Shown: positions 28,981-39,535, numbered from the stretch's first letter. The stretch is 64,000 nucleotides of DNA from Stentor roeselii (GCA_006503475.1 RSEH01000131.1:62001-126000), one strand, 5' to 3'. Notes: generated by a model not told the origin, from the letters alone. Program-made: numbers and translations.

Positions 28981-31446
28981 CTACTTCTTCATCTTCTTAC
29001 TTGACCGCGCTGGAAGTTTCTCTTTTCTTTGATCCATCTTCTTTGCTAAAGCTTCGTGTTCTTCCCAGTCTAGTCCTGAGTCATCACTTAAGTCACTTGC
29101 TTCTAAATCGCTTTCTTCGGCTTCACTTTCTTCTTCACTGTAGTCTTCCTCGCTGCTTTCGTCGCATTCTGAATCGGAAAATTCGGAGTCTTGGTTGTCG
29201 GTTCCTTCGTCGTCGTCTAGACTTTCCTCGTCTTCTGAGTCTTGAAGAAAATTCCAACCGCCTTCTTCGATGAAATTGTGGATGTCTTTGGTGATTTCTT
29301 TCATGACATTTGACCAGTTAAGTGGATTAAGACTTTCACTATAAACAATATCAATATCATTAAGCCAGTCCTTAATAGGTTCCAGATACTCTGCAGGAAT
29401 AGTGCAGATCCTCATCGGAGTCGTTGAGTAGTCTTTAAAAATCAAAACAAGGTCAAAGTTCTTCAAGTTAAACTGGACTCTTTCAAAATGCGCGATTTCA
29501 ATATCATTTAAACTTGCAACGAAAAAGGGCTGATCGATGAGACTCAGCAAGCAGTTCACTGAAGGCATTATAAACACGTTTGACTTGTAAGGCACTCCGT
29601 AAAACCCAAGTTCTCGATATGGGATGTCGAAGTCTAATGACTCGTTTGATATCGCCTGCACGCTTTCAACGAAGTTTTTGAACTCTTTATTCAACTTTTC
29701 TTTGAATTTTCGCTCGCGTTGCTCTGCTTGCACCTCGTCTAGGTCCATTCCTGATCTTCGACGCATGTCTAGGTCGTCACTTACCACTCCGGCTTCGGTG
29801 AAAAATTGAACGTCTTGAGTCTTTTTGCCACCAACAAGAACCGAGTTACGTAATCGAAAGTGAATCAAGACAATCAACTCATTCTCAACAGGTTGAAAAA
29901 TCGCATGTTTGATATTCGAAAAAATAATATCAACCTTATCATTCTTATTCGACGTGAACCTAACCCCATTTGAATGTCCCTCCAAGCACCCCTGAGTTTT
30001 TTTCCCAGAGATATTCGGCCTGATAGTAACATCCGACAATGTCGGTCTTTTCCCCTTAATCAAAACAAGTTTTTCCTGTTCAGAAAAATGACTTTTTTCC
30101 TTCTCACTAATCTCCAAGCTCCTAACTTTCTTGATAAGTTCCTTCAAAGTCTTAAAAGAATTATTTAAATTCCTCGAGTTGGTACTTCTAAAAGTAAGTT
30201 CTTTAACATAATAACTTCGAGGTTGAGTCAATTCAGGCAAGACATACTTCGAGTCCTTCATGAGTCCAGATCCAGGAAAGATGAAATTAATTCTAAGAAA
30301 AGTAAATTTTCCTTCTTCATTTTTGCTAACATTTTTTATCGTCGACGCGTGAAAAGGCACGACCTGTCCTTGAATAGGGACTAAAAGACTATCATGTCGA
30401 GTATCAATAAAAACCTGATTTCGCTTTGAAAGTTCCGGAAAACTTTCCTGGTTCGGGTAAGAAGAAATCTCTGCTAATGACCTTTGATGCACAACTCCTT
30501 TACGATACTCGCCTTCATACCCGGCGAAGCGAGTTTTGAGTTCTTCGTATTTTTCAGATCGAAGCTCGTATTGCCTTTCTTTGCGTTTTTGGTCTTTTTC
30601 CAGCTGCTCCGAATTTACCTGGTTGCGAAGTCTGGAACTTCTGAGAATTCCTCGAGTTTCTAACTCGCTTAAGTCGATTTTAACAGGAGTTTTCGTTTCG
30701 TCTTCAAGGGAATAACTGATGTCCTGGTATTCTTTCACGATTTCTGTAAGACACTTCGCAGGTCCCACTTCTAAAACGAAAAAAGTTTCAATTAAAACAA
30801 GTGAAACAAATTTTTCCCTGCATTTAAAACCGTCGTTAACGTTGATGCCAGTTAAAATAAGGGAAAATGTGAAGACTTCTCCAGGAACTGCAACTTCTTT
30901 AGACCCTTCTTCAATAGTTTTGCCTTTAGAACCGTATCCAAAATGGCAGTCAAGATGAGAGCAAAGATCGGAATCTTTTTCTTTTGCTGCAAGTTTCAGC
31001 TTTGTTGATAGAGAAGAGAGCGAAGATGATTTTTGAAGAGAAGAAGCTGTTTGGACAAGGGAGAAAAGAAGTGAATAGGCCCTCTTTATCTGATCTGATG
31101 GGTTGATTATCAACGTTCGCCCGCAAGATACTTCTAAAGAGTCTACTGAAACTTTTAATACCAGGTAAATTAAGTCGCTTGAAAGGAAATCTTTTGAATT
31201 CGACTTGCTGAGTGAAAATTACTTGTTGTCGAAAATACCACCACTTTGGATCTGGGTGGATTTTAAGATGCAGTGAGAAGAGGAATAACCTAGTTTTCGA
31301 AGAATTGAAGGAAAGGAGGAATCGAGAAGTTTTGATATTGACTCGTGGGACTCTTGAAGCTCTTCGTCGATTATTGTCTCGATTTTTTCGATGGCTAATG
31401 AAAAGAGCTTGTCCAGGATTTTTGAAGCTTTTTCTGCACTTTCCAT
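28981..31446 (-). CDS. SPT16: FACT subunit SPT16, lacking the N-terminal lobe, one intron
   Basis: An 816-residue protein after removing the intron at 31208-31222. It starts in the linker before the inactive aminopeptidase (M24-like) domain (QIQ of IIQSGG is visible as QIQSGGIFDN), continues through a divergent M24 domain, a charged coil (about 260-330), the dimerisation and the double-PH middle domains (about 330-660, with FQPVENELIVLIHFRLRN), and ends with a long acidic tail and a basic tip. These are the FACT histone-chaperone modules. Human and yeast SPT16 are about 1040 residues; the missing part is the N-terminal lobe of some 170 residues. Only 48 bases separate the ATG from the next gene, so there is no room for it. 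Confidence 0.85.
31208..31222 (-). other. Intron of SPT16, 15 nt
   Basis: On the minus strand it reads GTAATTTTCACTCAG with an in-frame TAA. Removal joins the N-terminal 72 residues to the main frame. Confidence 0.9.
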
Positions 31447-31494
31447 TTTTTACTGGGGGTTTAAGGGGACTTTATTATATTTTAAGTTAAGCTA

Positions 31495-34400
31495 TTAATC
31501 GAAGTTTAAAGGGATGAAACCATAAGAAGACCCACTCGAGCTAGATTCTTCCACTTTTTTCTTCTCCTTTTTTCGACTTTTTTTCCTATCCTTCACCCTT
31601 TCACTTTTCTGAGAATCTTCATAAATTTTCCTACTTTCTTCAACATCTTTTTCCCTTTCCTTCCCGACCAACTCCATTCCTTGTCCACAATCCGAATTCT
31701 TAATCTTAACAGAAGACTTAATACCACTGACTTCTCCAGAAGCATCAAAGACCTGAAAAGGATTCTCAAATCCATATTCACTAGAAGACAATTTTCCTTC
31801 ACCGTGAAGACTTTTCTGCCTGACATAATCATCAGAATCATCTAATTTTTCTTTAACCATCTTCAAGTCACTTTCTTCATTTGAGTCTTCCGAAGACGAA
31901 GTGACTTGAAAGCCGCCCAAAACGAAACCTACGAATTTTGAGGACTCTTCATTTGAGGACTCTTTTTTTTGTTTTCCTGTTAAAAGGTTTAGCTTTTCTT
32001 TCAGTGCTTTCAGCTTGTCTTTGCCTTGGTCCTTGTCGATCACGGGAGCTACTTGTTCGGACTCGTCTCCGATTGTTGGAAAAAAAACTGAAAGTTCGTT
32101 GGTGTCGGTTTGGTTGAAGGCTGGAACGTTGAATTTTTCGCTGATTTCTTTAGATGAGGATTTTTTTAAATTTTTTGAATTTTTTGAATTTTTTGAGCTT
32201 TTTGAGTTTTTTGAGCTTTTTGAGCTTTTTGAATTTTTTGAGTTTTTTTTTGGTTTCATGGGTTTTTTAGATGATAGGATTTTTGAACTACTGCTGGAAG
32301 GCTTTGAGAAGTTTAAAGGGTTCAAGTGCTTTGAATCTTCGAAGGCACTTGAGAGAATTGAAAGTCTTGAGCTGTTTGCAACTTTGGATGATGGTTCATG
32401 TTGAGTTAACTTAAGAGGGTTCTTTTCTGGTTTATTCACTTTTTTATCTTTAGATTCATCTGAAAGAACAGGTTTTAAATTTAGTGAAAATCGTGAATAA
32501 TCCTTTAAAGCATTTTCATTTCTTTCAATATTTTCCCTAACCTTCTTCCCGCTCCGTTTCTCATCACTTAAAACCTTTCCACCAAATCCTTTATCATCAA
32601 TTTTCCCTTCCACCTTAATCTCTACTTTATTTTCCCTTCCTTTCAACCTCTCTTGTTTTTCCATTTTTTCTCCAATCTCACAAAAATCCATTTTTTTCTG
32701 TCTTTTTTTCTCAGTTTTCAATTCACCCAAATCTTTAAACTTTCCATCATTCAAGATTTTTTTTTCATTTCGATTCGATTTTTCAATCTTTTCCCTAAAA
32801 TCAGGTGCAACTTCAAAACTTTCCTTTAATTTATTAGTCTTCGCAAGTTCGATGCTCTGAAGAAAAGGGTTGACTAGTTCACTGTTATAGCTTAAGTTGA
32901 TTACTGAGTTGTTAAGAGCTTCTGACTCTTGCATTTGCTTCGCATTTGGAAGAATTTCAAGAAACTTTTCAGTGTCTGGACTTGGTTGAGACATGGGAAA
33001 GTCGTAAGTTTCTTTGAAGGGAATCGGCTTTACGATGTGAGAAGGGCGGAAGTTGTTGTCCATTGGCTTTGGAATGAAATAGTCTGAACTGTACTTGTGC
33101 TTCTTTTCGAAGGGAAGAGCGCCAAGTGACTTCCTGGAAAGGGTTACTTCTGCCGGACTGTTGAAAAATTTTGAAGCTAGACCTCGCTTTTTGTCGATGA
33201 TTTTGTTTGGAGAGAGGCTTAGGAAAAATGGGGATTTTTCACCTCTTAGAGGCTTTTGAAGGATCTTTTTTTTTATTTCTTCGATTGATACTGCGAAGGC
33301 GGATGAACTTTGCTTTAGAGTTACTTCTGATTCATCTGGAATTGCCCGGTCTCCCACTTCAACAAACAGTTCATTTTTCTTATTATCCTCTAAAATCGAC
33401 ATTTTTCCCGGTTCTTCATAAAGACTAGATTCATTAATATGCAAGTTATAAGAAAGATCCTCTTTATGTTTAACAGAAGTCTCAGTGATAGCAACTTTAA
33501 CCTCCACCTTATCCCTGACACAATCAAGACACAATAAAAATCCACAAGTTCCACAAGAAAAGTGTCCTAAACCCGAAGATTCCTGAAAACACTTAAAACA
33601 AGAAGGATTAGGTTTCAATTTCCACTTCATTAAATGCGAGTTTCTGCAGAATTGATCAGATTTGACAGAACTTTCAATGTCCTCAAAACATTCACCACAA
33701 ATATGCTCATCACAGAGAAAGCAAAAGAAATGTCTGTTGATCGTCAAAGCGGCGCAGTTAATACAACGATTTTCACTTGCACTTGAAAAAACTGAAAAAA
33801 AATGACGAGAAGTGCAAGTCAAAGAAGAATTTTCTGCAAGTTTAAAAGTTGATAATTTTCGAGAACAGGACTTGCAGTGAATCAAGCTGCAGGACTCACA
33901 GATGTATTGCTTTGAATGAGAAACTTTGCAGTGATTGCAGGGAGATCGGTAGAGAATATGCGACTTTGATAGACGGAAAGCTTGGTTCTTGCACTTGGGA
34001 CAGGAAATCGAATCTTTTTGGGTTTCAAGAACTGCTGGGGTTTCTAAAGGTAGTTCTAAAATCACGTCTTTTATTTCATTTTCAGGGTTTTCTTCGTTTT
34101 CAACTTCTTGGTGGATTTTTTTGTTTGTTTTGAACTCTTCGAAGTCTTGAACCTCATTTTCTTCAGTTTTTTTCTGTTTTTCTTCATTTTTTTTCTGTTT
34201 TTTTTCATTTTTTTTCTGTTTTTCTTCGTTTTTTTCTGTTTTTTCTTGGGAATCTGGAAGATTTTCTGGTGAATTTTTTTCTCTTTCATTTAAAAAATGC
34301 AATTTCAAGTCAACAACTTGCTTAATTGATTCGATTTCTTGATATTCAGATTTGATGACTTTGATTTCAGATTCACCGACTTGATGAGGAAGGCTGAAGA

Positions 34401-35400
34401 CAAAAGTTTGTTGTTTATCTTGTCGCAAGTAAAGCATTTTAGGTGGAGAAAAGCATAGAAGTCCCTTTTCTTGATTGAAGATCGGGTATCGCAGCTCGAT
34501 CGGTCTTTCAATTGTCAAGTCTAGCTTTTTTACTGTTCTTGTCGTGGTATTGATTATGTATATTTCGGGATTTACTGAAGAGTCTGATTTAAGTCCTCCA
34601 GCTATGAATAAATTATCCTGGCTTGATGAGCAGCTTGGTGCTGAAAGTTTTATTGGCAGGGAAAAGTCCTCTTCTTGGATGAAAAAATCTTGGTTCAGGT
34701 TTAGACTAAAGATTTTTTTTATTGGTTTTAGATTCTCGTCTACCCGCAACTTTCCTCCTATTAGGTATAAAGTTTCGTTTTGAAGGACTGACCCGGGCTC
34801 TTGAAGGTCCTTGATAGACCAGAAAGCTTCATTCCGATTAAAACCCTTCTTCTTTCCCAACTCATCATTTTTCCTTTCTTCCTCATCAACTTTCCTCATC
34901 AAAACCCTATTACGATCAAAAATTTCTCTACAAGTAAAGACATGCCAGACATTTTCACTAAACTCAAGTCGACAAATAGGCGAAGCTTGTTCACTAAGCG
35001 AGGAGTCATTATCTTGGGACTCACAAAGGCCTCCAACATATAAAAGAGACGAATTCCTATACAAGTGGAAAGATCCGAACTTGACAGGCATCGGAAGAGC
35101 AGGCAACGATTTCAGTTCCTGAGAATAAGGAAACAATTGATACACACGACTTGTTAAGCTGTTGCTTGAGTCGCTTCCTCCTGCTATGATCAGAGATGAA
35201 TCTGATAACAATGAAATACTGGAATCTCTGAATAGCTTCAGCTTCTTCGTTAGTGGAATTCTTGTCGATTCGCTTGCTTTGACCACAAGAAGGGATTTTT
35301 CGAAACGAGACAAGTAGAATAGGTCTGGAACGTTGATTTTTATTGATGATGAATAGGTCTTGCTTACTTTTTGACCTCTTTTGACGGTACAGTTTCCCAT
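31495..35400 (-). CDS. Kelch-type protein with zinc-binding middle and disordered charged tail; possible N-myristoylation
   Basis: A 1301-residue protein. It starts MGNC, a good N-myristoylation plus palmitoylation signal. Residues about 40-350 form kelch-like beta-propeller repeats (SLIIAGGSDSSN, LLYVGGLCE, LYLIGGKL, LFIAGGLKSD). A low-complexity Lys/Glu/Asn/Gln stretch follows (about 385-420), then three or four Cys/His clusters (about 465-640, for example CPKCKNQAF, CESCSLIHCKSC, CFLCDEHICGEC, CGTCGFLLCLDC) like DC1/B-box treble clefs. The rest is disordered with Lys/Ser repeats. A membrane-attached scaffold is likely; no close family is recognised. Confidence 0.75.
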   Translation of the reverse strand: MGNCTVKRGQKVSKTYSSSIKINVPDLFYLSRFEKSLLVVKASESTRIPLTKKLKLFRDSSISLLSDSSLIIAGGSDSSNSLTSRVYQLFPYSQELKSLPALPMPVKFGSFHLYRNSSLLYVGGLCESQDNDSSLSEQASPICRLEFSENVWHVFTCREIFDRNRVLMRKVDEEERKNDELGKKKGFNRNEAFWSIKDLQEPGSVLQNETLYLIGGKLRVDENLKPIKKIFSLNLNQDFFIQEEDFSLPIKLSAPSCSSSQDNLFIAGGLKSDSSVNPEIYIINTTTRTVKKLDLTIERPIELRYPIFNQEKGLLCFSPPKMLYLRQDKQQTFVFSLPHQVGESEIKVIKSEYQEIESIKQVVDLKLHFLNEREKNSPENLPDSQEKTEKNEEKQKKNEKKQKKNEEKQKKTEENEVQDFEEFKTNKKIHQEVENEENPENEIKDVILELPLETPAVLETQKDSISCPKCKNQAFRLSKSHILYRSPCNHCKVSHSKQYICESCSLIHCKSCSRKLSTFKLAENSSLTCTSRHFFSVFSSASENRCINCAALTINRHFFCFLCDEHICGECFEDIESSVKSDQFCRNSHLMKWKLKPNPSCFKCFQESSGLGHFSCGTCGFLLCLDCVRDKVEVKVAITETSVKHKEDLSYNLHINESSLYEEPGKMSILEDNKKNELFVEVGDRAIPDESEVTLKQSSSAFAVSIEEIKKKILQKPLRGEKSPFFLSLSPNKIIDKKRGLASKFFNSPAEVTLSRKSLGALPFEKKHKYSSDYFIPKPMDNNFRPSHIVKPIPFKETYDFPMSQPSPDTEKFLEILPNAKQMQESEALNNSVINLSYNSELVNPFLQSIELAKTNKLKESFEVAPDFREKIEKSNRNEKKILNDGKFKDLGELKTEKKRQKKMDFCEIGEKMEKQERLKGRENKVEIKVEGKIDDKGFGGKVLSDEKRSGKKVRENIERNENALKDYSRFSLNLKPVLSDESKDKKVNKPEKNPLKLTQHEPSSKVANSSRLSILSSAFEDSKHLNPLNFSKPSSSSSKILSSKKPMKPKKNSKNSKSSKSSKNSKSSKNSKNSKNLKKSSSKEISEKFNVPAFNQTDTNELSVFFPTIGDESEQVAPVIDKDQGKDKLKALKEKLNLLTGKQKKESSNEESSKFVGFVLGGFQVTSSSEDSNEESDLKMVKEKLDDSDDYVRQKSLHGEGKLSSSEYGFENPFQVFDASGEVSGIKSSVKIKNSDCGQGMELVGKEREKDVEESRKIYEDSQKSERVKDRKKSRKKEKKKVEESSSSGSSYGFIPLNFD
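32161..32250 (-). repeat. 9-bp coding repeat (KNS/KSS)
   Basis: Roughly ten copies of a nine-base unit (TTTTTGAAT or TTTTTGAGC on the plus strand) encode Lys-Asn-Ser or Lys-Ser-Ser in the tail of the kelch-type gene. Confidence 0.8.
34155..34245 (-). repeat. Lys/Glu/Asn/Gln coding repeat, unit about 24 bp
   Basis: Three to four imperfect copies encode units like KKNEEKQK between the propeller and the zinc clusters of the kelch-type gene. The plus strand shows runs of T separated by CTG or CAT. Confidence 0.7.
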
Positions 35401-35510
35401 TAGATTTAGAAAGGAGGTGAAGGTTATTAAGTTAGAGATATTTTAGTTTAGGAGAGTTTTTTAAAGGTGGAGTTTTTATGGAAAATATTATGTTCTATAT
35501 TTAGTAGATT

Positions 35511-36389
35511 ATGAGTAGCTCTATGGAAATTGATATGTCTTCAACTTCTGGAAGTGAAGTCAATCCATTTAAGAATTATGCTGAGAAATTTTTATCAATT
35601 TACCCTTGGGATGGAAAAAATTACTATGGAGCATTTGTTCAAGAATATACAATGAAATTATACAGAGGATTAGATGTCAGCTATAGAGAGAAAATAAAAG
35701 AAGAAGTTAGGATATATGAAATATTGTCGCAGGGTATTGATCCTCAATTTTCATTCATTCAGTTCAAACACATATCTCCGTGTGAGCAAGGATATATAAT
35801 TATTCTTGGATATAGGGCTTGCAACTTTAAAGAATATATCCAGGCACAAAAACAGCTTAACATCACTTATTCGGAGCCTAGAGAAATTTACAATTTCCTG
35901 ATTAGTTTAGCGAAAACTCTCAAAGAAATGTACAAAAAAGGTATTGCTTGTTTATGTATAAATCCTTTCAATCTATTATTCTTAGAATCCAAATTTTCTA
36001 TTTTAGACACTATCTCCTCACTTGTAAAATTCAGTGATATGGTTCAATCTGAAGAAGATAAAAAATTAGTTTTAATATACCAAAGTCCGGAATTCAAAAA
36101 CCTCAATAATGACTCTTCATTCGATCCTGATAAAAGCGATGTATATTCCTTGGGGATTATTCTCTACAACCTAATAACCCTTGAAATGCCCACAGATATC
36201 AATGAAATAAAGTCCAAAATCAACTCGCAAGAACATATCTTAATGGCAAGATTTAATCAAATTTTACTCAATATGCTTGAGGAAAAACCATCTAATAGAT
36301 ATTCCATGGAAAAAGTGATTGAATCTCTTGAGCATCTTGTTCTAAGTATTGGCATTCAACCTCTGAATTCCTCAATAAGACTTAAATAA
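35511..36389 (+). CDS. Protein pseudokinase
   Basis: A 292-residue protein with a kinase-like C-lobe: YQSPEFKNL in the place of the APE motif and DKSDVYSLGIILYNLIT for helix F. The catalytic loop is not HRD: the segment reads CLCINPFNLLF. The DFG site reads ILDTI, and there is no clear glycine loop. Three key motifs are therefore missing and the protein should not be an active kinase. It may serve as a scaffold or regulator. The C-lobe resembles that of the kinase gene at 57156, which suggests kinship within one ciliate-expanded kinase group. Confidence 0.75.
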   Translation: MSSSMEIDMSSTSGSEVNPFKNYAEKFLSIYPWDGKNYYGAFVQEYTMKLYRGLDVSYREKIKEEVRIYEILSQGIDPQFSFIQFKHISPCEQGYIIILGYRACNFKEYIQAQKQLNITYSEPREIYNFLISLAKTLKEMYKKGIACLCINPFNLLFLESKFSILDTISSLVKFSDMVQSEEDKKLVLIYQSPEFKNLNNDSSFDPDKSDVYSLGIILYNLITLEMPTDINEIKSKINSQEHILMARFNQILLNMLEEKPSNRYSMEKVIESLEHLVLSIGIQPLNSSIRLK

Positions 36390-36422
36390 TACTCACCTTA
36401 AACATTCTAATCTTAAATAAAT

Positions 36423-38072
36423 ATGTCAATGCATCAAGACTTACTTGAAACAAAGTCGCCCTTCCGTCTTCCAACAGATGAAGAAGTTTTCATCACCCGA
36501 GAAGCAGAGCGTCTCCAAAAACAAGAAATCAAAGAAAAAGTGAAAACAATGAAAATCTGGGAAAAGCAAACATCTTGCACCAAAGGACAACTAAAGCGTC
36601 CAACCGACAACGATTTCAACATCCGGCCAATAGAAGAGTCCCAAGTGCAGCAGTTCGTAAGGCCAAAAGAGCGCAATTTGATCACAGCAGCTCTGGAAAT
36701 AGTCAACCAGCGTTCAAAACTGCCACAAAACCAAAAAACCGAAAACATCAGAGAATACGTGGAACAGAAGAAAGAAATCTTCAGAGTAGAGATGAAATAT
36801 CGAATCCTTAAAGAAGAAAGAGAAAAAATAAAAAAACGAATCTCGAATAAAGAAGCCGCTTTAAAACGTAGTGAAGAACTTCTCAACGCTGACAACGAAA
36901 AATTCACGAAGCATATGGACGATAACAAGAAACAAAAAGACACAGCCTTAAAAAACCTGAACGACGAGATACAGACCAAGAAAGAAAAAGACGTGGAAAT
37001 CAAACAACTTGAACAAAGAAAAGCTGCGATAAGTGCAGAGATTTCAAGAAATGAAGAACTTTTGGAAAGTCTAAAAAAACATAAACAATTTCTAGACAAA
37101 CTCACACCTGGAGACTTCCTTCGTGAACAACAGCAGAAGTTTTTAGATGCTTATAAAAAGGTAAAGAGCGAATTCATCAAAGATCATAAAAATCTTGAAA
37201 ATCTTGACTCGAACATGGACATTGAAGGAGACTCTCAGCATAGTGGCGGTACCAGTCATTCAAATAGGAAAAAAAAAGGAGACACGGCAAGTCTTGACCA
37301 GAAACTCGAGAAAAAATTTGAAGAACTTTTTAAAAGAGGTAAACTTGACGACGTTTATAAGCAAGCTGATGAAGTGATGTACTTTCAAGATGAAAAAATG
37401 CTTTTAGAGATTTTGAAGGAACTTGAGGATAACAACTTGTTTCTTATTGAACTGATTCAAGAAATGGATCATCAACTGGAAATATCCAAGTCTGAATTGG
37501 AAAGCTTTAAGAGAAGGAAGGAGAAGAAGTGGGAAGAAACTATCAGGGAAAAAGAAACTCTTTCTAATAATTTGAAAACTATTCAAGGAAAAATGAAAAC
37601 TACTAATAAGAAAATCAATACTCTTCAGAATAAAAAGGAAAATAATCGAGCTGCTCAGAATTTAAAAGATGAAATTGGAAAGTTCATGGCAACTATTGAT
37701 AAAGATTATGATCCTGGACTTGCCCCTATTGAAATGTTGAAGTTTATTGAAGATTACGTCAATCCACTACTTGATCAGCTAAAGGTACTCAAAACTACGG
37801 ATCTTGAATGGTTTGTTAATAAAATTGAAGCGAAAAATGAGGAGAAGAAAGAACAAAGGGTTAATGAACAGATTTTAAGGAAAAGGGAAGAAGACCGTAT
37901 TAAGGGAATGAAAGCGAAGGAAAGAGAGGAAAGGAAAAATCCGAAGAAACTTGGAAGGCAGTATATGAACAAAGTTATTCATCAGAAGAAAAATGTTGAA
38001 AAAATGATTAAAGAAGTTAAAAAATCAGAAGAAGAAGAAATCAGAGATTTCATTGAAGAAACTACTTCTTAA
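36423..38072 (+). CDS. CFAP100: CFAP100 (CCDC37/MIA1), inner dynein arm regulator of cilia
   Basis: A 549-residue coiled-coil protein. The region about 105-235 carries the DUF4200 pattern of the CFAP73/CFAP100 family: IREYVEQKKEIFRVEMKY, then a long coil, then the invariant KHKQFLDKLTPGDFL. A C-terminal basic helix with NPKKLGRQYMNK also matches CFAP100. Together with CFAP73 it forms the modifier-of-inner-arms complex, which controls dynein f/I1 in axonemes. The length agrees with the family (about 600). The start follows TAAATAT, 33 bases after the previous stop. Confidence 0.8.
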   Translation: MSMHQDLLETKSPFRLPTDEEVFITREAERLQKQEIKEKVKTMKIWEKQTSCTKGQLKRPTDNDFNIRPIEESQVQQFVRPKERNLITAALEIVNQRSKLPQNQKTENIREYVEQKKEIFRVEMKYRILKEEREKIKKRISNKEAALKRSEELLNADNEKFTKHMDDNKKQKDTALKNLNDEIQTKKEKDVEIKQLEQRKAAISAEISRNEELLESLKKHKQFLDKLTPGDFLREQQQKFLDAYKKVKSEFIKDHKNLENLDSNMDIEGDSQHSGGTSHSNRKKKGDTASLDQKLEKKFEELFKRGKLDDVYKQADEVMYFQDEKMLLEILKELEDNNLFLIELIQEMDHQLEISKSELESFKRRKEKKWEETIREKETLSNNLKTIQGKMKTTNKKINTLQNKKENNRAAQNLKDEIGKFMATIDKDYDPGLAPIEMLKFIEDYVNPLLDQLKVLKTTDLEWFVNKIEAKNEEKKEQRVNEQILRKREEDRIKGMKAKEREERKNPKKLGRQYMNKVIHQKKNVEKMIKEVKKSEEEEIRDFIEETTS

Positions 38073-38396
38073 TAAAATAATTTAGTTATTTATTGGTTTA
38101 ATTATGAAAAAAATACAAAGAAATATAGAAAGGCTGAAAGTTAATCAAAAGGATTATCATTGAAAGTAGGAGTATGTAAAATAATCAAATTTATCATTTT
38201 AAGACTCGATTTGTTTATAGATTACTATAATCCTTAATTTAGATATAAAGAAATTGAAGAAATAGTATCAAGACATATAAACATTAAGATATTATGGAAA
38301 ATCTTAATCCATTACTTCTACTCATCGAAAATTCAAACTTAAGCCCAATCATCAGGATTTCTCAAACTATTAAAATCCAATCCTTATCACTAAAGT
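38073..38396. other. Convergent intergenic region, nothing seen
   Basis: About 320 AT-rich bases between two convergent genes, with no frame or structure of note. Confidence 0.6.
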
Positions 38397-38969
38397 CTAA
38401 GCATTCCTCCTAGTCTCAATACCTTTCACATTTTCTTCCAAATGAAAAATAAGAAATCTTACTACATCATCAGCTTCAGTGTCTCTACTTTTGCAGCTTT
38501 TAACCAAGGTGTTCCATCTATTTTTAATAGAATTTTCAGTCCTTCCTCTAAATTCCTTAGCAATAAGGCTCCATTTGCGCCCTTCTTTCAAATACCTCTT
38601 CAGCAAGTTCAAATCTTCCTCAAAAGTCCATTCGCCTTTATTAATTTCAGGGTTTAAATGATTATTCCACCTATCTCTGCAATTTTTTCCTTTGCGGTCA
38701 TTGAAAAAACAAGAATTTAGTTCAGAAGCGATTTTAGCCCATTTTTTTACTCCAGTCTTTTCTATCAACTCGCGAAGTTTAGAGTCTTCTTCGTGCTTCC
38801 AAGGCTTTGACTTGACCCCTCCCCTTGGAAGATGGGAAATTTTTTCTGAGAGGGATGAAGGAAGGTTGTTTAGACTGTAGACGGGGATGAAGTTGCCTGA
38901 TGAATAGTCTGGAAGGCATGGCACCCAGATTACTGGGGATGATGTTGCTTGATACATCATTATATCCAT
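38397..38969 (-). CDS. R2R3-type Myb DNA-binding protein
   Basis: A 190-residue protein. Two Myb repeats lie at about 55-110 and 112-165: KPWKHEEDSKLRELIEKTG and KGEWTFEEDLNLLKRYLKEG, each with the regularly spaced tryptophans, and recognition helices GKNCRDRWNNHLNP and TENSIKNRWNTLVK. These are very close to the R2 and R3 repeats of c-Myb-type factors, so sequence-specific DNA binding is expected. The protein is short, with only about 50 residues before and 25 after the repeats. Confidence 0.9.
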   Translation of the reverse strand: MDIMMYQATSSPVIWVPCLPDYSSGNFIPVYSLNNLPSSLSEKISHLPRGGVKSKPWKHEEDSKLRELIEKTGVKKWAKIASELNSCFFNDRKGKNCRDRWNNHLNPEINKGEWTFEEDLNLLKRYLKEGRKWSLIAKEFRGRTENSIKNRWNTLVKSCKSRDTEADDVVRFLIFHLEENVKGIETRRNA

Positions 38970-39352
38970 TATATTGATTGTTGTTTACTTGAGAAATTAG
39001 AATTGTTGGAGGATTGTTTCAACTTTGGAGAGTCATTTTCAATTTGATTGATGAGGATTGGATTTTGTTTTATTATGAAGTAGGAGAATAAAGGATATAT
39101 ATAGTGTGGTTATTTGATTTATTAAATTTAATCTGTTTCAATTTATAAAGATGATGGATTAAAATCTTTGTTAAAATTGAGAGCTATGAAAGTGCAAAAA
39201 GTTAAAAGGTTTAGGAGTTAGTATGGGTAACTCAGAAGATGAAGAAAGGGTAGTTTTGTGAAATAATCTTGCATATTTATTATCAAGCTAGCCTACTTAG
39301 GATTAATAAAATTCTAATTCTTCAAAATTTAAATATTTTTTAATTCTTTATA
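38970..39352. other. Divergent intergenic region, nothing seen
   Basis: About 380 AT-rich bases upstream of both flanking genes. Promoters of both should be here. No further feature is visible. Confidence 0.6.
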
Positions 39353-39535
39353 ATGGGAAACACCTGCTGCAATGATGACGCTTTGAAAGGAAAACAAATT
39401 GATGATCATCATGTTGATATCGAAAAAGCGAAACCGAATATATTGCATAATAGTTTGTACACTGTTAAAGAAGACCCTCATGAATATTCATCTGAATACA
39501 GAACATTGAGTAGAGGTTCGAATAATAATTTATAA
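39353..39535 (+). CDS. Tiny dually lipidated protein candidate
   Basis: A 60-residue protein beginning MGNTCC. Gly2 with Asn3 and Cys5-Cys6 is a strong N-myristoylation plus palmitoylation signal, so the protein should sit on a membrane, perhaps that of cilia. The rest is polar with no domain. The ATG is preceded by CTTTATA, the same start context as larger genes here. The short length lowers certainty, but signal and context support a real gene. Confidence 0.6.
   Translation: MGNTCCNDDALKGKQIDDHHVDIEKAKPNILHNSLYTVKEDPHEYSSEYRTLSRGSNNNL

Noticed and set aside
36434-37105. Long antisense frame of 223 codons opposite CFAP100
   Set aside because: It is the mirror of a charged coiled coil (Ser/Phe/Leu-rich) and the sense strand encodes a recognised family.
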